In this document: positions 18,084 to 26,351 of the stretch, piece after piece
Numbering within the stretch: the first letter of the stretch is position 1
How the letters are laid out: every line of letters begins with the position of its first letter
Source of the DNA: UBA11475 sp045655805
GTDB lineage: Bacteria > Bacillota > Clostridia > Christensenellales > Borkfalkiaceae
Direction: 5' to 3'
Assembly (NCBI GenBank): GCA_045655805.1
Contig: JAZOPZ010000013.1
Coordinates: 372,001 to 436,000 of the forward strand
Length of the DNA stretch: 64,000 nucleotides
The notes under the pieces: generated by a model
What the model was told of the DNA's origin: nothing
Database searches by the model: none
Seen by the model: the letters and a program-made list of their open reading frames with translations, nothing else
Translations under genes and position numbers: made by a program

Positions 18084-18119
18084 GCCGAATCCCTTGTAGG
18101 GACTCGGCTTTTGGTGGTT
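18084..18119 (+). terminator. terminator at the end of the hairpin array
   Basis: GCCGA/TCGGC and TCCC/GGGA stems (18084-18108) around TTGTA, followed by TTTT and a longer T-run. It probably ends the leuS-ATPase transcript. Confidence 0.65.
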
Positions 18120-18129
18120 TTTTTGTTAC

Positions 18130-18148
18130 GGTATTATTAAAATATACC
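18130..18148. repeat. 19-bp intergenic palindrome, copy 1
   Basis: GGTATTATTAAAATATACC, preceded by AC and followed by ATTTT. Four similar sites occur in the window. Confidence 0.55.
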
Positions 18149-18163
18149 ATTTTAACTAACAAC

Positions 18164-18182
18164 GGTGTTGTGAAACTTAACC
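18164..18182. repeat. 19-bp intergenic palindrome, copy 2
   Basis: GGTGTTGTGAAACTTAACC, with the same AC and ATTTT flanks as copy 1, 15 bp further on. Confidence 0.6.
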
Positions 18183-18212
18183 ATTTTGTTTTTTGATTAC
18201 TTTTAATAATAT

Positions 18213-18242
18213 AAAAAAGGTGCTAAAACAAGCACCTTTTTT
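18213..18242. terminator. bidirectional terminator after jag
   Basis: AAAAAAGGTGC, eight-base loop, GCACCTTTTTT. It sits just downstream of the minus-strand jag operon. Confidence 0.85.
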
Positions 18243-18250
18243 GTAACTAC

Positions 18251-19021
18251 TTATTCATCTTTAAGACTGTTTCCTAAAAAAGTACCAAAGCCCGATGGAG
18301 CCTTTCTTTTTGGCGCGTCACTAGATGGACGACGGTCGCGTCTATCAGCGCTTTGAGGGCGTCTAGAACCGCCTTTATGCCCGTTTCTATCTTGGCGTCT
18401 ATCTTGTTGTTTCTTTTCGTTAGGAACGATTACAACGTATCTATTTGGCTCTTTACCTTCAGAAGTTGTAGTAACAACTTCGCTATTGATAAGCGCAGAG
18501 TGAATAATTCTTCTTTCGTAAGGATTCATAGCCTCTAAAGTAACGTTTCTACCAAGACGAACTGCTTTATTTTCAAGTTTATGAGCGAGTGAAATAAGAG
18601 TTTCTTCTCTCTTTTCTCTATAACCTTCACAGTTAACGACTACTCTCTTATAATCCTTTTTGCCGATGTTAGCGTAAGCCCCTGCAAGCGTTTGAATAGA
18701 GTCTAAAACTTCACCACGATAACCGATTAAACTTGCTGAATCTTCAGCAATAATATCTATAACGATTTGGTCCCCTTCTAAAACGAGACTTGCTTTTGCA
18801 TTAACGCCTAATTTTTCAAACAATCCTTCTAAAAACACGACGGTTTTTTGACCTTCGCTACCCTTTAAGGTTAATTCTACTGTAGCGAGTTTTTTAACTT
18901 TACCAAAAATACCTTTTTCGGCTTCGTTAATAATTTTAATTTCGACCATTTCTTCCGAAACGCCTAATTCTTTAAGCCCTAATTCAACGGCTTCTTGACT
19001 ACTTTTGCCGGTAAATTCCAT
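18251..19021 (-). CDS. jag: Jag/KhpB RNA-binding protein (SpoIIIJ-associated)
   Basis: 256 residues with the three Jag parts in order: an N-terminal Jag_N domain (1-55, MEFTGKSSQEAVELGLKELG), a KH domain around IGYRGEVLDSIQTLAG, and an R3H domain with NPYERRIIHSAL (arginine-x3-histidine). A basic, low-complexity Arg/Asp/Ser tail follows (about 195-245), ending APSGFGTFLGNS. KhpB binds RNA and affects cell division and envelope growth in Gram-positives. It starts 4 bases after yidC, the normal arrangement next to rnpA-rpmH. Confidence 0.94.
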   Translation of the reverse strand: MEFTGKSSQEAVELGLKELGVSEEMVEIKIINEAEKGIFGKVKKLATVELTLKGSEGQKTVVFLEGLFEKLGVNAKASLVLEGDQIVIDIIAEDSASLIGYRGEVLDSIQTLAGAYANIGKKDYKRVVVNCEGYREKREETLISLAHKLENKAVRLGRNVTLEAMNPYERRIIHSALINSEVVTTTSEGKEPNRYVVIVPNEKKQQDRRQDRNGHKGGSRRPQSADRRDRRPSSDAPKRKAPSGFGTFLGNSLKDE

Positions 19022-19025
19022 TTTA

Positions 19026-20309
19026 TTATCCTCTTCTTATAATGTTTTGAGTTTTTTGTTCGTTCTTTTTATTTACTTGGAAGTCTACAATCTTGTTAAT
19101 AGCGATAGTCGTAATAGTTGATAATAACGAACTCGTAATAATGTATAACGAGAACGCAGAAGTATAAATAAACGCAAAGATTGCCATCATAATAGGCATC
19201 ATCCAAAGCATCATTTTTTGTGTTTGAGCGCCTTGTCCGTCTACCGTTTGAAGTTCCATTTGATCTTTATTGCCACGCATCATAATAATTTGGCTACCCA
19301 GGGTAACTAAAATAGTGAGCGCAACTAAAATATAATATCCGTTTGCTTGGTCTTTTTCAGCACTTAAATTTGCGGTAATTTTAGCGTAATCGGCTTCAGA
19401 AATAACGTCTTTTAAATTTTTAACGTCTTTGTATTCAACGATAGGGTTTTTATCTGCTCTATCTTGAACCCAAATATTTTTAATCCAAAAGAAACCTTCT
19501 CTTTCATTTATATAAGTTTTAGCAGCACTTTCTGCTTGCTCGTTCTTTAAGAAGTCTGAAAGTTTAGCATCAGTGTTATTAGCCTTATAAGTAGCCCAAT
19601 CAGGAAATTTATCAGCAAGCATAGTTCCTTCCCTTACACCAAAAATATCGCGCGCATAAGAGCCGTCGCTAGCCTTTGAATAAATTACTGTAGAATAACC
19701 GTTAGTGGTATAAAATTCATACTTACCGTCGGTCGTTACTTGACAAATAAGTTTTTTGCCGTCACCAAGATCGGCTACTTCACCCGTTTCTGCCGTTAAC
19801 TTTGAAAAATCAATCTCTATATCAGTTCTGCCGTCTTTTTGAACCTTTTTAACGATATTATTATCGTATTCAAAACCGTCTAAAATAACTGAATTGTAAG
19901 ATTCAGCCATATTAAAAATATCTTTTTTGTTTTGAAATTCAGAATACCTTTGGAAACTGTTAAGGACTATAATAAATATTACCAAAGTAATGATGGTAGG
20001 TAAACAAGAACTAAAAACGCTGTAACCTTCCTTTTTATAAAGAGCCATTACTTTTTCTTGATAAAGTTGTTTATTGTCCTTAAATTGAACTTGAAGTTTT
20101 TCGAGTTGAGGGCGCATTTCCTTCATTTTTAAGGAACTTCTTCTCATGCTTGCCCTTGAAATATAATCGAAAACTAAAGTTAATAATTTTAATCCTATGG
20201 TAAAAATTATAATACCGAGCGCAACCGAAGTAAACGAAGTAATAATATTACCTATAAGTTTGTTTAAGCCGGATAGCGCAGCAGGACTAGTTGCTTTAAT
20301 AAAATCCAT
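19026..20309 (-). CDS. yidC: YidC/Oxa1-type membrane protein insertase with a large extracytoplasmic insert
   Basis: Inserts membrane proteins with or after the Sec translocon. 427 residues; typical Gram-positive YidC is shorter. Transmembrane segments lie at about 25-50, 100-120, 325-345 and 367-405; the cytoplasmic hairpin KEMRPQLEKLQVQFKDNKQ (63-81) follows the first, and the groove arginine is expected in SMRRSS. Between TM2 and TM3 an extra block of about 140 residues (about 130-270) precedes the familiar FFWIKNIW motif. No lipobox is seen at the N-terminus. It is co-transcribed with yidD upstream and jag downstream. Confidence 0.92.
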   Translation of the reverse strand: MDFIKATSPAALSGLNKLIGNIITSFTSVALGIIIFTIGLKLLTLVFDYISRASMRRSSLKMKEMRPQLEKLQVQFKDNKQLYQEKVMALYKKEGYSVFSSCLPTIITLVIFIIVLNSFQRYSEFQNKKDIFNMAESYNSVILDGFEYDNNIVKKVQKDGRTDIEIDFSKLTAETGEVADLGDGKKLICQVTTDGKYEFYTTNGYSTVIYSKASDGSYARDIFGVREGTMLADKFPDWATYKANNTDAKLSDFLKNEQAESAAKTYINEREGFFWIKNIWVQDRADKNPIVEYKDVKNLKDVISEADYAKITANLSAEKDQANGYYILVALTILVTLGSQIIMMRGNKDQMELQTVDGQGAQTQKMMLWMMPIMMAIFAFIYTSAFSLYIITSSLLSTITTIAINKIVDFQVNKKNEQKTQNIIRRG

Positions 20310-20310
20310 A

Positions 20311-20544
20311 CTAATAAACCCATTTTAAATCGCTTTTTTTATCGGGTACTTTATCAAAACCACCTTTACTAAAAGGATTGCACCTTAAAATACGCCAAAT
20401 ACCTAGCGCAACTCCTTTAAAAAAACCGTGTTTTAAGATTGCTTCAAGCGTATAAGCGGAGCAACTTGGAATATATTTACAGTTTTTAAATGAAAAATGT
20501 TTTTGATAAAACCTTATAAGTTTTACCGCGATAAATTTAAGCAT
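20311..20544 (-). CDS. yidD: YidD membrane protein insertion efficiency factor
   Basis: 77 residues, the usual YidD size, with the family core LIRFYQKHFS, CKYIPSCSAYTLEAI and GIWRILRCNPFSKGGFDKVP. It is a small amphipathic protein that helps YidC-mediated insertion. It lies between rnpA (1-base overlap) and yidC (1-base gap), the conserved order. Confidence 0.95.
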   Translation of the reverse strand: MLKFIAVKLIRFYQKHFSFKNCKYIPSCSAYTLEAILKHGFFKGVALGIWRILRCNPFSKGGFDKVPDKKSDLKWVY

Positions 20545-20861
20545 TATAGTAATTTTAATTTTGTAAAAATAAAAGACAAGTCTCTTTTAAAATTTTCGAG
20601 TTTATACTCGTCTTTAACCTTTGGCACTATAACAAAAAAGAAATTGCCGTCGGTCTTTAAGTCAAAACTTCTAAAACTTTCACGCAGTAATCTTTTAATT
20701 CGGTTACGCTGAACGCTTTTGCCGTGCTTTTTGCTTACAGCAAATCCTACTTTTGTTTCCGACGACGCTAAATAATATAAAGTCAGAGTGTCGGAAAAGA
20801 ATCTCTTTCCCGACTTAAAAACTTTATTAAATTCTTTTTCTTTTTTTAAAGTACTTATCAA
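20544..20861 (-). CDS. rnpA: ribonuclease P protein component
   Basis: 105 residues, small and basic, with the RNR motif region VSKKHGKSVQRNRIKRLLRE that contacts RNase P RNA. It assists 5' maturation of pre-tRNA together with the rnpB RNA encoded in this window at about 38.7-39.0 kb. It lies 14 bases downstream of rpmH and shares its promoter. Confidence 0.96.
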   Translation of the reverse strand: MISTLKKEKEFNKVFKSGKRFFSDTLTLYYLASSETKVGFAVSKKHGKSVQRNRIKRLLRESFRSFDLKTDGNFFFVIVPKVKDEYKLENFKRDLSFIFTKLKLL

Positions 20862-20875
20862 AACGAACCTACTTA

Positions 20876-21010
20876 TTAAGCAGAAAGTTTATGACGACCT
20901 TTATTTCTTCTTCTTTTTAAAACGTTTCTACCACCCTTGGTAGCCATTCTTGCTCTAAAACCGTGAACTTTGCTTCTTTGTCTCTTTTTTGGTTGGTAAG
21001 TTCTCTTCAT
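20876..21010 (-). CDS. rpmH: ribosomal protein bL34
   Basis: 44 residues, MKRTYQPKKRQRSKVHGFRA at the start and the MATKGGRNVLKRRR core of L34, ending KLSA. It is part of the large ribosomal subunit. GAGAGG lies 9 bases before the ATG. It leads the operon rpmH-rnpA-yidD-yidC-jag. Confidence 0.97.
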   Translation of the reverse strand: MKRTYQPKKRQRSKVHGFRARMATKGGRNVLKRRRNKGRHKLSA

Positions 21011-21076
21011 AATTTTATCCTCTCTTTTTACAGTTTTCTTATTTTATTGACTTTAATTATTAAAAGTCGCTTTAAT

Positions 21077-21105
21077 ATTTTATTTATTTTATGCTTTTTT
21101 GTCAA
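21077..21105 (-). promoter_or_regulatory. promoter of the rpmH operon
   Basis: Minus strand TTGACA (21100-21105), 17-base spacer, TAAAAT (21077-21082), leaving a leader of about 60 bases. Confidence 0.8.
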
Positions 21106-21180
21106 TCAAAAACAAGCATTATATTGTTTTTAATGTATTAAACCTTATATTTTTAGGTAATTTTTAACAAAAAAACTTTT

Positions 21181-22299
21181 TTATACGTTTATAAGTCTTA
21201 ATGGAACTATAAGATAAGTATAATCGGTTTTTACTATTGACTTCATAATACAAGGGTCAATTGGTGAATTTAAATTTATACTAATAAATTCTTCATCACA
21301 ATGTTTTAAGTAGTCTAATAAATACTTACCGTTAAAACCTATAACTAAATCTTTACCGTCCATATTTATAGCCAAAGTTTCATCAACGTGACCAATTTCT
21401 GAACGAGAAGTTACGTTTATAAAACCTTCTTTAATATCAAGTTTTACAACGTTCTTATTTTTTTCTTGTGAAGACGGACGCGATACTACGCTAGCCCTTT
21501 CAATACTATTTATAAATTGTTGACGATTTACCCTTACATTAGTAGTAAAATCAACAGGCATTATTTGACGATATTTAATAAATTCACCTTCAATAAGTCT
21601 TGAAATTAAAATAGTATCGTTTACTGAAATCATTAACGAATTTTTAGTAACGGAAACCCTTAAAACCTCCTCATCTTTATCTAAAAGCCGAGTTATTTCA
21701 AGTAAAGTTCTTGCTGGAATAATCGCTGAAAATTTACCGCTTGATGCTAAAACTTCCTTACTAACGACGCTCATTCTAACACCGTCTAAAGAAACTGCAG
21801 TAATTTCGTTATCAACTACTTCAAATAAACAACCTTTAAGTATAGGTCTTGAATCGTCAGTAGCACAAGCAAAAACGGTTTTTTCAACTATATCTTTAAA
21901 ATCAACTTGCTTTAATTCAATAAAATTATCGTTAACGTTTTTATCAATTTTTGGAAATTCATCAGCAGATAAAGTTTGCATTTCCGATTCGTTACCAGAA
22001 TACTTGATTTTTAATTTTTCACCTTCAAGTTTAGTTAACGTTATTTGTTCGTTTTCAAGTTTTTTAATAAAATCACCAAATATTCTACCTGTAACAACGG
22101 TTTCACCTTCCATATAAACGTCAGCATTGATAGTTTTTTCGATAGTAAATTCTGTATCGGTTGCCGTTAAAATAAGGTTGTCCCCGGTAGCCTTAATTTT
22201 AATACCTTCTAAAACCGGATTAACTGCTTTTGAGCCAATTGCTTTACTTACTGTTAAAACTGCATCTGATAAATCTAAACCTGAACAAATTACTTTCAT
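21181..22299 (-). CDS. dnaN: DNA polymerase III beta subunit (sliding clamp)
   Basis: Forms the ring that tethers DNA polymerase III to the template. 372 residues, standard length, starting MKVICSGLDLSDAVLTVSKA and showing the three repeated clamp domains, with VTGRIFGDFIKKLENE in domain 1, AIIPARTLLEITRLL in domain 2, and the C-terminal CIMKSIVKTDYTYLIVPLRL block. AGGAG precedes the ATG. Unusually it is not next to dnaA (24 kb away) but upstream of rpmH. Confidence 0.96.
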   Translation of the reverse strand: MKVICSGLDLSDAVLTVSKAIGSKAVNPVLEGIKIKATGDNLILTATDTEFTIEKTINADVYMEGETVVTGRIFGDFIKKLENEQITLTKLEGEKLKIKYSGNESEMQTLSADEFPKIDKNVNDNFIELKQVDFKDIVEKTVFACATDDSRPILKGCLFEVVDNEITAVSLDGVRMSVVSKEVLASSGKFSAIIPARTLLEITRLLDKDEEVLRVSVTKNSLMISVNDTILISRLIEGEFIKYRQIMPVDFTTNVRVNRQQFINSIERASVVSRPSSQEKNKNVVKLDIKEGFINVTSRSEIGHVDETLAINMDGKDLVIGFNGKYLLDYLKHCDEEFISINLNSPIDPCIMKSIVKTDYTYLIVPLRLINV

Positions 22300-22749
22300 T
22301 TTTCTTCTCCTATATTTAACTATTATATTATAATATAATAAACCAAAAAAATCAATGGTTTTATGTCACAATTTTTATTAACATTTTATTTTGAAAAAAT
22401 TAAAATTTTTTTGCAGGATTTATTGATTGTAAGTTATTTATTTAAAAATTTTAAAGAATAGGATAAGAATTATAAGTAGTGAGTGTGAATTTGTTAAAAA
22501 TAACAAAAATATTAGAAAAAACCTTATAAAATATGTGTTGATAGTTTATAGAATAACTATATTGATAAAAATTTATAGTAAGTTGATAACTCAAATTAAA
22601 GTTAATAACTTTTTTGTTCAATTAAACTTAAAAATTGAAAAAATTGAAGTTATAAACAATTAACATATATATTGATAACTTTTTCAATATAAAAAGTTTA
22701 TAATTTTGTAAAGAGTTGTAGGTTTAAGGTTTTCTTTTTTTATAATTTG
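22300..22749. other. AT-rich intergenic region between divergent dnaN and rsmG
   Basis: About 450 bp, very AT-rich, no ORF. TTGATAA-like words recur (about 22535, 22560, 22593, 22672), but no canonical DnaA box is present. It holds the promoters of both flanking genes and could include DNA-unwinding sequence; nothing proves an origin here. Confidence 0.5.
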
Positions 22750-22758
22750 TGTTATAAT
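22750..22758 (+). promoter_or_regulatory. extended -10 promoter of rsmG, possibly leaderless
   Basis: TGTTATAAT (extended -10) ends 6 bases before the rsmG ATG; no Shine-Dalgarno sequence lies in between and no good -35 is seen. Confidence 0.6.
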
Positions 22759-22764
22759 TTTTTT

Positions 22765-23445
22765 ATGGAAAATATTTTTAAGAGTGCAGGAATTGAACTT
22801 TCCGACAAGCAAATAAATCAATTTAAAAGATATAAAGAACTTTTACTAGAGTATAACGAGCGTTTTAATATAACTGCCATTACTGATGAAGAAGAAATAG
22901 TTAAAAAACATTTTATAGACAGCTTAAAAGGTAGTGAATTTTTTAATGGTAAAAAACATATTGATATAGGCTCTGGTGGTGGTTTTCCGGCAATTCCTAT
23001 GAAAATTTTTAATCCATCACTTGAAGTTACTTTATTAGAGGCGACTGAAAAGAAATGTAACTTTTTAAATATAGTTATAAAAGAATTAGAACTTGAAAAT
23101 ATTAAAGTTTTAAATGGTAGAGCCGAAGAACTCGCTAAAAAAGAGGGTTTAAGGGAAAATTTTGATATTTGTTCAGCAAGGGCTGTCGCTAGGCTTAATA
23201 CTTTAAGTGAATATTGTTTGCCTTTTGTTAAAAAAGGTGGATTATTTATTGCGTTTAAGGGAGACGCTGATGAAGAAGTTAAAGAGTGTGATAAGGCTTT
23301 TTCAATTTTAGGTGGCGAAATTAAAGAAATTAAAAAGTTTGATTTTTACGGCGCTAAAAGAGCAATCGTAGTGGTTAAAAAAGTAAAAAATACTCCACCT
23401 GCTTATCCAAGAGGTAGAGGTAAAGAAAGAAAAAATCCGTTATGA
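22765..23445 (+). CDS. rsmG: 16S rRNA (guanine527-N7)-methyltransferase
   Basis: 226 residues of the GidB/RsmG family: YNERFNITAITDEEEIVKKH, the SAM-binding HIDIGSGGGFPAIPM (about residue 75), ARAVARLNTLSEYCLPF and GGLFIAFKG. The C-terminal PPAYPRGRG...KNPL tail is also typical. It methylates G527 of 16S rRNA. The ATG at 22765 was chosen over an in-frame TTG six codons upstream, which would lie in the promoter. Its stop overlaps the next start by 4 bases. Confidence 0.95.
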   Translation: MENIFKSAGIELSDKQINQFKRYKELLLEYNERFNITAITDEEEIVKKHFIDSLKGSEFFNGKKHIDIGSGGGFPAIPMKIFNPSLEVTLLEATEKKCNFLNIVIKELELENIKVLNGRAEELAKKEGLRENFDICSARAVARLNTLSEYCLPFVKKGGLFIAFKGDADEEVKECDKAFSILGGEIKEIKKFDFYGAKRAIVVVKKVKNTPPAYPRGRGKERKNPL

Positions 23446-23918
23446 GTATAAAATTTTGTTACGATATAGAAAAAACCTGCGCCGTTAGTGGTCATAGAGT
23501 TTTACCTAAAAATTTTGATACTGAAAACCTTTATTATTTGTTTGAAATGGCTATTAAAAACGGTTATAAGTATTTTTTATGCGGTATGGCTTTAGGTTTT
23601 GATACTTTGTGTTTTCAAACGCTTGAAAAATTAAGGTTAATTTATGATATAAAAATTATAGCCTGCATACCTTGTTTAAGACAACAGATAAAATTCAATA
23701 AAAAACAAAAAGAAGAATACGAGCGCATGATCAAGTCTTGTGACGATATGATAGTTTTGCAAGAAAAATACGACGAATTTTGTATGAAAAAGCGTAACGC
23801 GTATATGGTCGAAAATAGTAGTCTTTTAATTTGTTATATAAATAGAAGTAGTGGTGGTACTTATTACACCGTAAAACTTGCCGTTGAAAAGAATAAAAAG
23901 ATTATTTATGCAAAATAA
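23442..23918 (+). CDS. SLOG-family (DUF1273, YpsA-like) protein
   Basis: 158 residues related to the YspA/YpsA group of the SLOG superfamily: CAVSGHRVLP at the N-terminus, FLCGMALGFDTLCF (nucleotide-binding glycines), ACIPCLRQQIKF, and SSGGTYYTVKLA at the end. SLOG proteins bind nucleotides or their derivatives; YpsA affects cell division in Bacillus. The function here is unknown. An ATGA overlap couples it to rsmG, and a hairpin terminator follows directly. Confidence 0.87.
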   Translation: MSIKFCYDIEKTCAVSGHRVLPKNFDTENLYYLFEMAIKNGYKYFLCGMALGFDTLCFQTLEKLRLIYDIKIIACIPCLRQQIKFNKKQKEEYERMIKSCDDMIVLQEKYDEFCMKKRNAYMVENSSLLICYINRSSGGTYYTVKLAVEKNKKIIYAK

Positions 23919-23944
23919 AAAGCGAACCGTTTGGTTCGCTTTTA
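23917..23944. terminator. bidirectional terminator between the SLOG and GNAT genes
   Basis: AAAAGCGAACC, GTTT loop, GGTTCGCTTTT between convergent genes. Confidence 0.85.
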
Positions 23945-24457
23945 GTTTGATTTAATCATAAAATAATTATAATTATCGTCGCTAGTGTAATTTTTAAAAC
24001 CACATTTTGATAAAAGGTTATAAGAAGGAATATTTTGCTTAAAACATTTTGCCTTTATAAAATCGGGTTTAATATTAAGTTTGGCAAATTTTAAAAAACT
24101 AATTACGGCGTCTTTTGCGTATCCTTTACCTTGATATTGTTTTAAAATTCTAAAACCTATTTCAAAAGAATTTTCTTCGAAGTTATGTAAGACGAATTCC
24201 CCTATCATTTTACCGTCTAATCTAATTGCGTAAGAATATTCTTCACCTGCTATTTTTAAGGAATTACAAAAATCTAAAAAATAATCAGGCGTAGGATTTT
24301 TGGGTGCGTCTTTTTTATAATCGTAGCCCCAATATTTATTTTGATTATAGTCTGTGTAAAGGTCGTAGTAAATAAATTTATCTTTATCGGTTATATCGTC
24401 TAAAACAACTTTTTTGCCAATAATTTTTAAGTTTTGTATTTTATTAAAAAGGTTCAT
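23942..24457 (-). CDS. GNAT-family N-acetyltransferase
   Basis: 171 residues with a GNAT fold: KMIGEFVLHNF strand, EIGFRILKQYQGKGYAKDAV (acetyl-CoA binding motif A, QGKGYA), and a C-terminal NIPSYNLLSKCGFKNY motif as in RimJ/RimL-type acetyltransferases. The substrate is unknown (protein N-termini, amino acids or drugs are all possible). No ribosome site is evident before the ATG. Confidence 0.88.
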   Translation of the reverse strand: MNLFNKIQNLKIIGKKVVLDDITDKDKFIYYDLYTDYNQNKYWGYDYKKDAPKNPTPDYFLDFCNSLKIAGEEYSYAIRLDGKMIGEFVLHNFEENSFEIGFRILKQYQGKGYAKDAVISFLKFAKLNIKPDFIKAKCFKQNIPSYNLLSKCGFKNYTSDDNYNYFMIKSN

Positions 24458-24490
24458 AAATAAATTAAAAAGTCAATTTTCGCAGATAAC

Positions 24491-24509
24491 GGTATTATCA
24501 AACATTACC
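24491..24509. repeat. 19-bp intergenic palindrome, copy 3
   Basis: GGTATTATCAAACATTACC with AC before and ATTTT after, in the gap upstream of the GNAT gene. Confidence 0.6.
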
Positions 24510-24553
24510 ATTTTACTAAAAATTAGTTATTTTTATAAATAATTTAATTATTA

Positions 24554-24579
24554 AAAAAGAGAGATCAAACTCTCTTTTT
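24554..24579 (-). terminator. terminator after parB
   Basis: AAAAAGAGAG, six-base loop, CTCTCTTTTT; symmetrical, directly downstream of parB. Confidence 0.8.
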
Positions 24580-24584
24580 CTATT

Positions 24585-25481
24585 TTAAATTTTGTAATTT
24601 TTTTCTAAAAAGTTAATTATATCAGATATACGGTCAAGGTCGTCGCGTTGATAGTAATCAACGTAAATTCTACCCTTATTGTCGTTACCTATAGCGTTAA
24701 CTTTAGTACCTAACACGCGTTGAAATCTATTGACGAATTCTTTAAGTTCAGCGCTTTGCTCTGGGCGTTTTTTCTTTTCTTTTTCTTCAGGTGGGGTAAA
24801 AAATTCTTTAACTTTGGTTTCAACGTCTCTAACAGACATCCCAGTTTTAATAACTTCTTTTGCAAGTTTTTGTTGATCAGGCGAAGGCATCGTTATAAGA
24901 GCCCTAGCGTGTCCAGCAGAAAGTTCGCCAGTAGAAACCATTTTTATAACTTCAGGTGAAAGGGTTAAAAGTCTTAAAGTATTTGCAATAGATGGACGAG
25001 ATTTACCTATTCTATCTGCAAGTTCTTCTTGAGTTAAGCCGTAGTCGTTCATAAGTGAACGCATAGCCGTCGCCGATTCAATAGGGTTAAGGTCTTCACG
25101 CTGTAAGTTTTCAATAAGTGAAATTTCTTTAATTTGCCTTTCACTATAATTTTTAACGATAACTGGAATATTTTTAAGACCTGCAATTTTACTTGCTCTA
25201 AATCTTCTTTCACCAGCGATAATCATATATTTATTACCGCTACGGTTAACGATAATAGGCATAATTACGCCGTGTTTTGAAATTGACGACGCTAGTTCAT
25301 TAAGGGCGGTTTCGTCAAAAACTTTTCTTGGTTGGTTAGGGTTTGCAAAGACTGAAGTTATATCGACTTCAGTTACTGCGCGATTGTCACCTTCTTCATC
25401 AAAAAGAAGATTTTTGCCGTAGTCTTCTTCAGTTTCAGAAAATATTGCAGAAAGCCCTCTGCCTAATCCACTCTTTTTCAT
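24585..25481 (-). CDS. parB: chromosome-partitioning protein ParB (Spo0J)
   Basis: 298 residues. MKKSGLGRGLSAIF is the ParB N-terminal motif that interacts with ParA; NQPRKVFDETALNELASSI, then GERRFRASKIAGL (CTP-binding region), NLQREDLNPIESA, and an HTH around LTQEELADRIGKSRPSIANTL follow. It loads at parS sites, two of which are recognisable about 4.5 kb away. A 65-base gap separates it from parA upstream. Confidence 0.96.
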   Translation of the reverse strand: MKKSGLGRGLSAIFSETEEDYGKNLLFDEEGDNRAVTEVDITSVFANPNQPRKVFDETALNELASSISKHGVIMPIIVNRSGNKYMIIAGERRFRASKIAGLKNIPVIVKNYSERQIKEISLIENLQREDLNPIESATAMRSLMNDYGLTQEELADRIGKSRPSIANTLRLLTLSPEVIKMVSTGELSAGHARALITMPSPDQQKLAKEVIKTGMSVRDVETKVKEFFTPPEEKEKKKRPEQSAELKEFVNRFQRVLGTKVNAIGNDNKGRIYVDYYQRDDLDRISDIINFLEKNYKI

Positions 25482-25546
25482 AAGTTCTCCTTATAAACGA
25501 TAATTTGGTTAATTTTCGTTATACCATTTGATGTGAAAACGGTATT

Positions 25547-26323
25547 TTAGTTAATTGAGTTTTGTTCTTTAGTATAAAATTCTTCGGCAAAAGCCTTATA
25601 TGCTTTAGCGCCTGTACAACGAGTATCGTGCATCATAATAGGCACACCGTGGCTTGGAGCTTCAGCAAGTTTTATATTACGAGGAATAATTGTATCGTAT
25701 AACTTTTCGCCAAAGAACTTTCTAATTTCAACAGCGATTTGCTTTGACATAGTTGCCCTAGCGTCGTTCATAGTTAAAAGTACGCCTTCAATTTTAAGGT
25801 CAGGGTTTAAATGCCTTTTTACGAGTTTAATATTATTCATAAGTTGGCTTAAACCTTCAAGCGCGTAATATTCGCTTTGAATAGGTATTAGAGTTGAATT
25901 ACCTGCCGTTAGAGCATTTATAGTTAAAAGTCCTAACGACGGTGGACAATCGATAAAGATATACTCGTAATTACTTGAAACTTGTAAAAGAGCTCTTTTT
26001 AAGGCTTTCTCTCTTTCTTTTGTGTAAACTAGTTCGACTTCAGCGCCTGCTAAATCTATGTCAGACGGCATAATGTCGAGATTTTCAACTATCGTGTGTA
26101 AAATGGTGCTTTTAGCAGAAACCTCGTCTATAATCACGTTGTAAACGGAGTGTTTTAGTTGGCTTTTAATTATACCTAAACCAGTCGTTGCGTTACCTTG
26201 AGGGTCTAAATCAACAAGTAAGATTTTGTGTCCCATCTTTGCAAGGTACGCTGAAAGATTTATGCAAGTAGTGGTTTTGCCAACGCCACCCTTTTGATTT
26301 GCAAATGCTATTATTTTAGCCAT
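25547..26323 (-). CDS. parA: chromosome-partitioning ATPase ParA (Soj)
   Basis: 258 residues with the deviant Walker A KGGVGKTTTCINLSAYLA at the N-terminus, the Walker B-type IFIDCPPSLGLLT, and LLTMNDARATMSKQIA. It works with ParB in origin segregation and regulation of initiation. It lies between ftsH (28-base gap) and parB, all on the same strand. Confidence 0.96.
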   Translation of the reverse strand: MAKIIAFANQKGGVGKTTTCINLSAYLAKMGHKILLVDLDPQGNATTGLGIIKSQLKHSVYNVIIDEVSAKSTILHTIVENLDIMPSDIDLAGAEVELVYTKEREKALKRALLQVSSNYEYIFIDCPPSLGLLTINALTAGNSTLIPIQSEYYALEGLSQLMNNIKLVKRHLNPDLKIEGVLLTMNDARATMSKQIAVEIRKFFGEKLYDTIIPRNIKLAEAPSHGVPIMMHDTRCTGAKAYKAFAEEFYTKEQNSIN

Positions 26324-26351
26324 AATTTTTCCTTTTTATTATAAAACCGTA

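Noticed and set aside
22300..22749. oriC between dnaN and rsmG
   Set aside because: AT-rich with TTGATAA-like words but no DnaA-box matches; kept as a plain intergenic feature.
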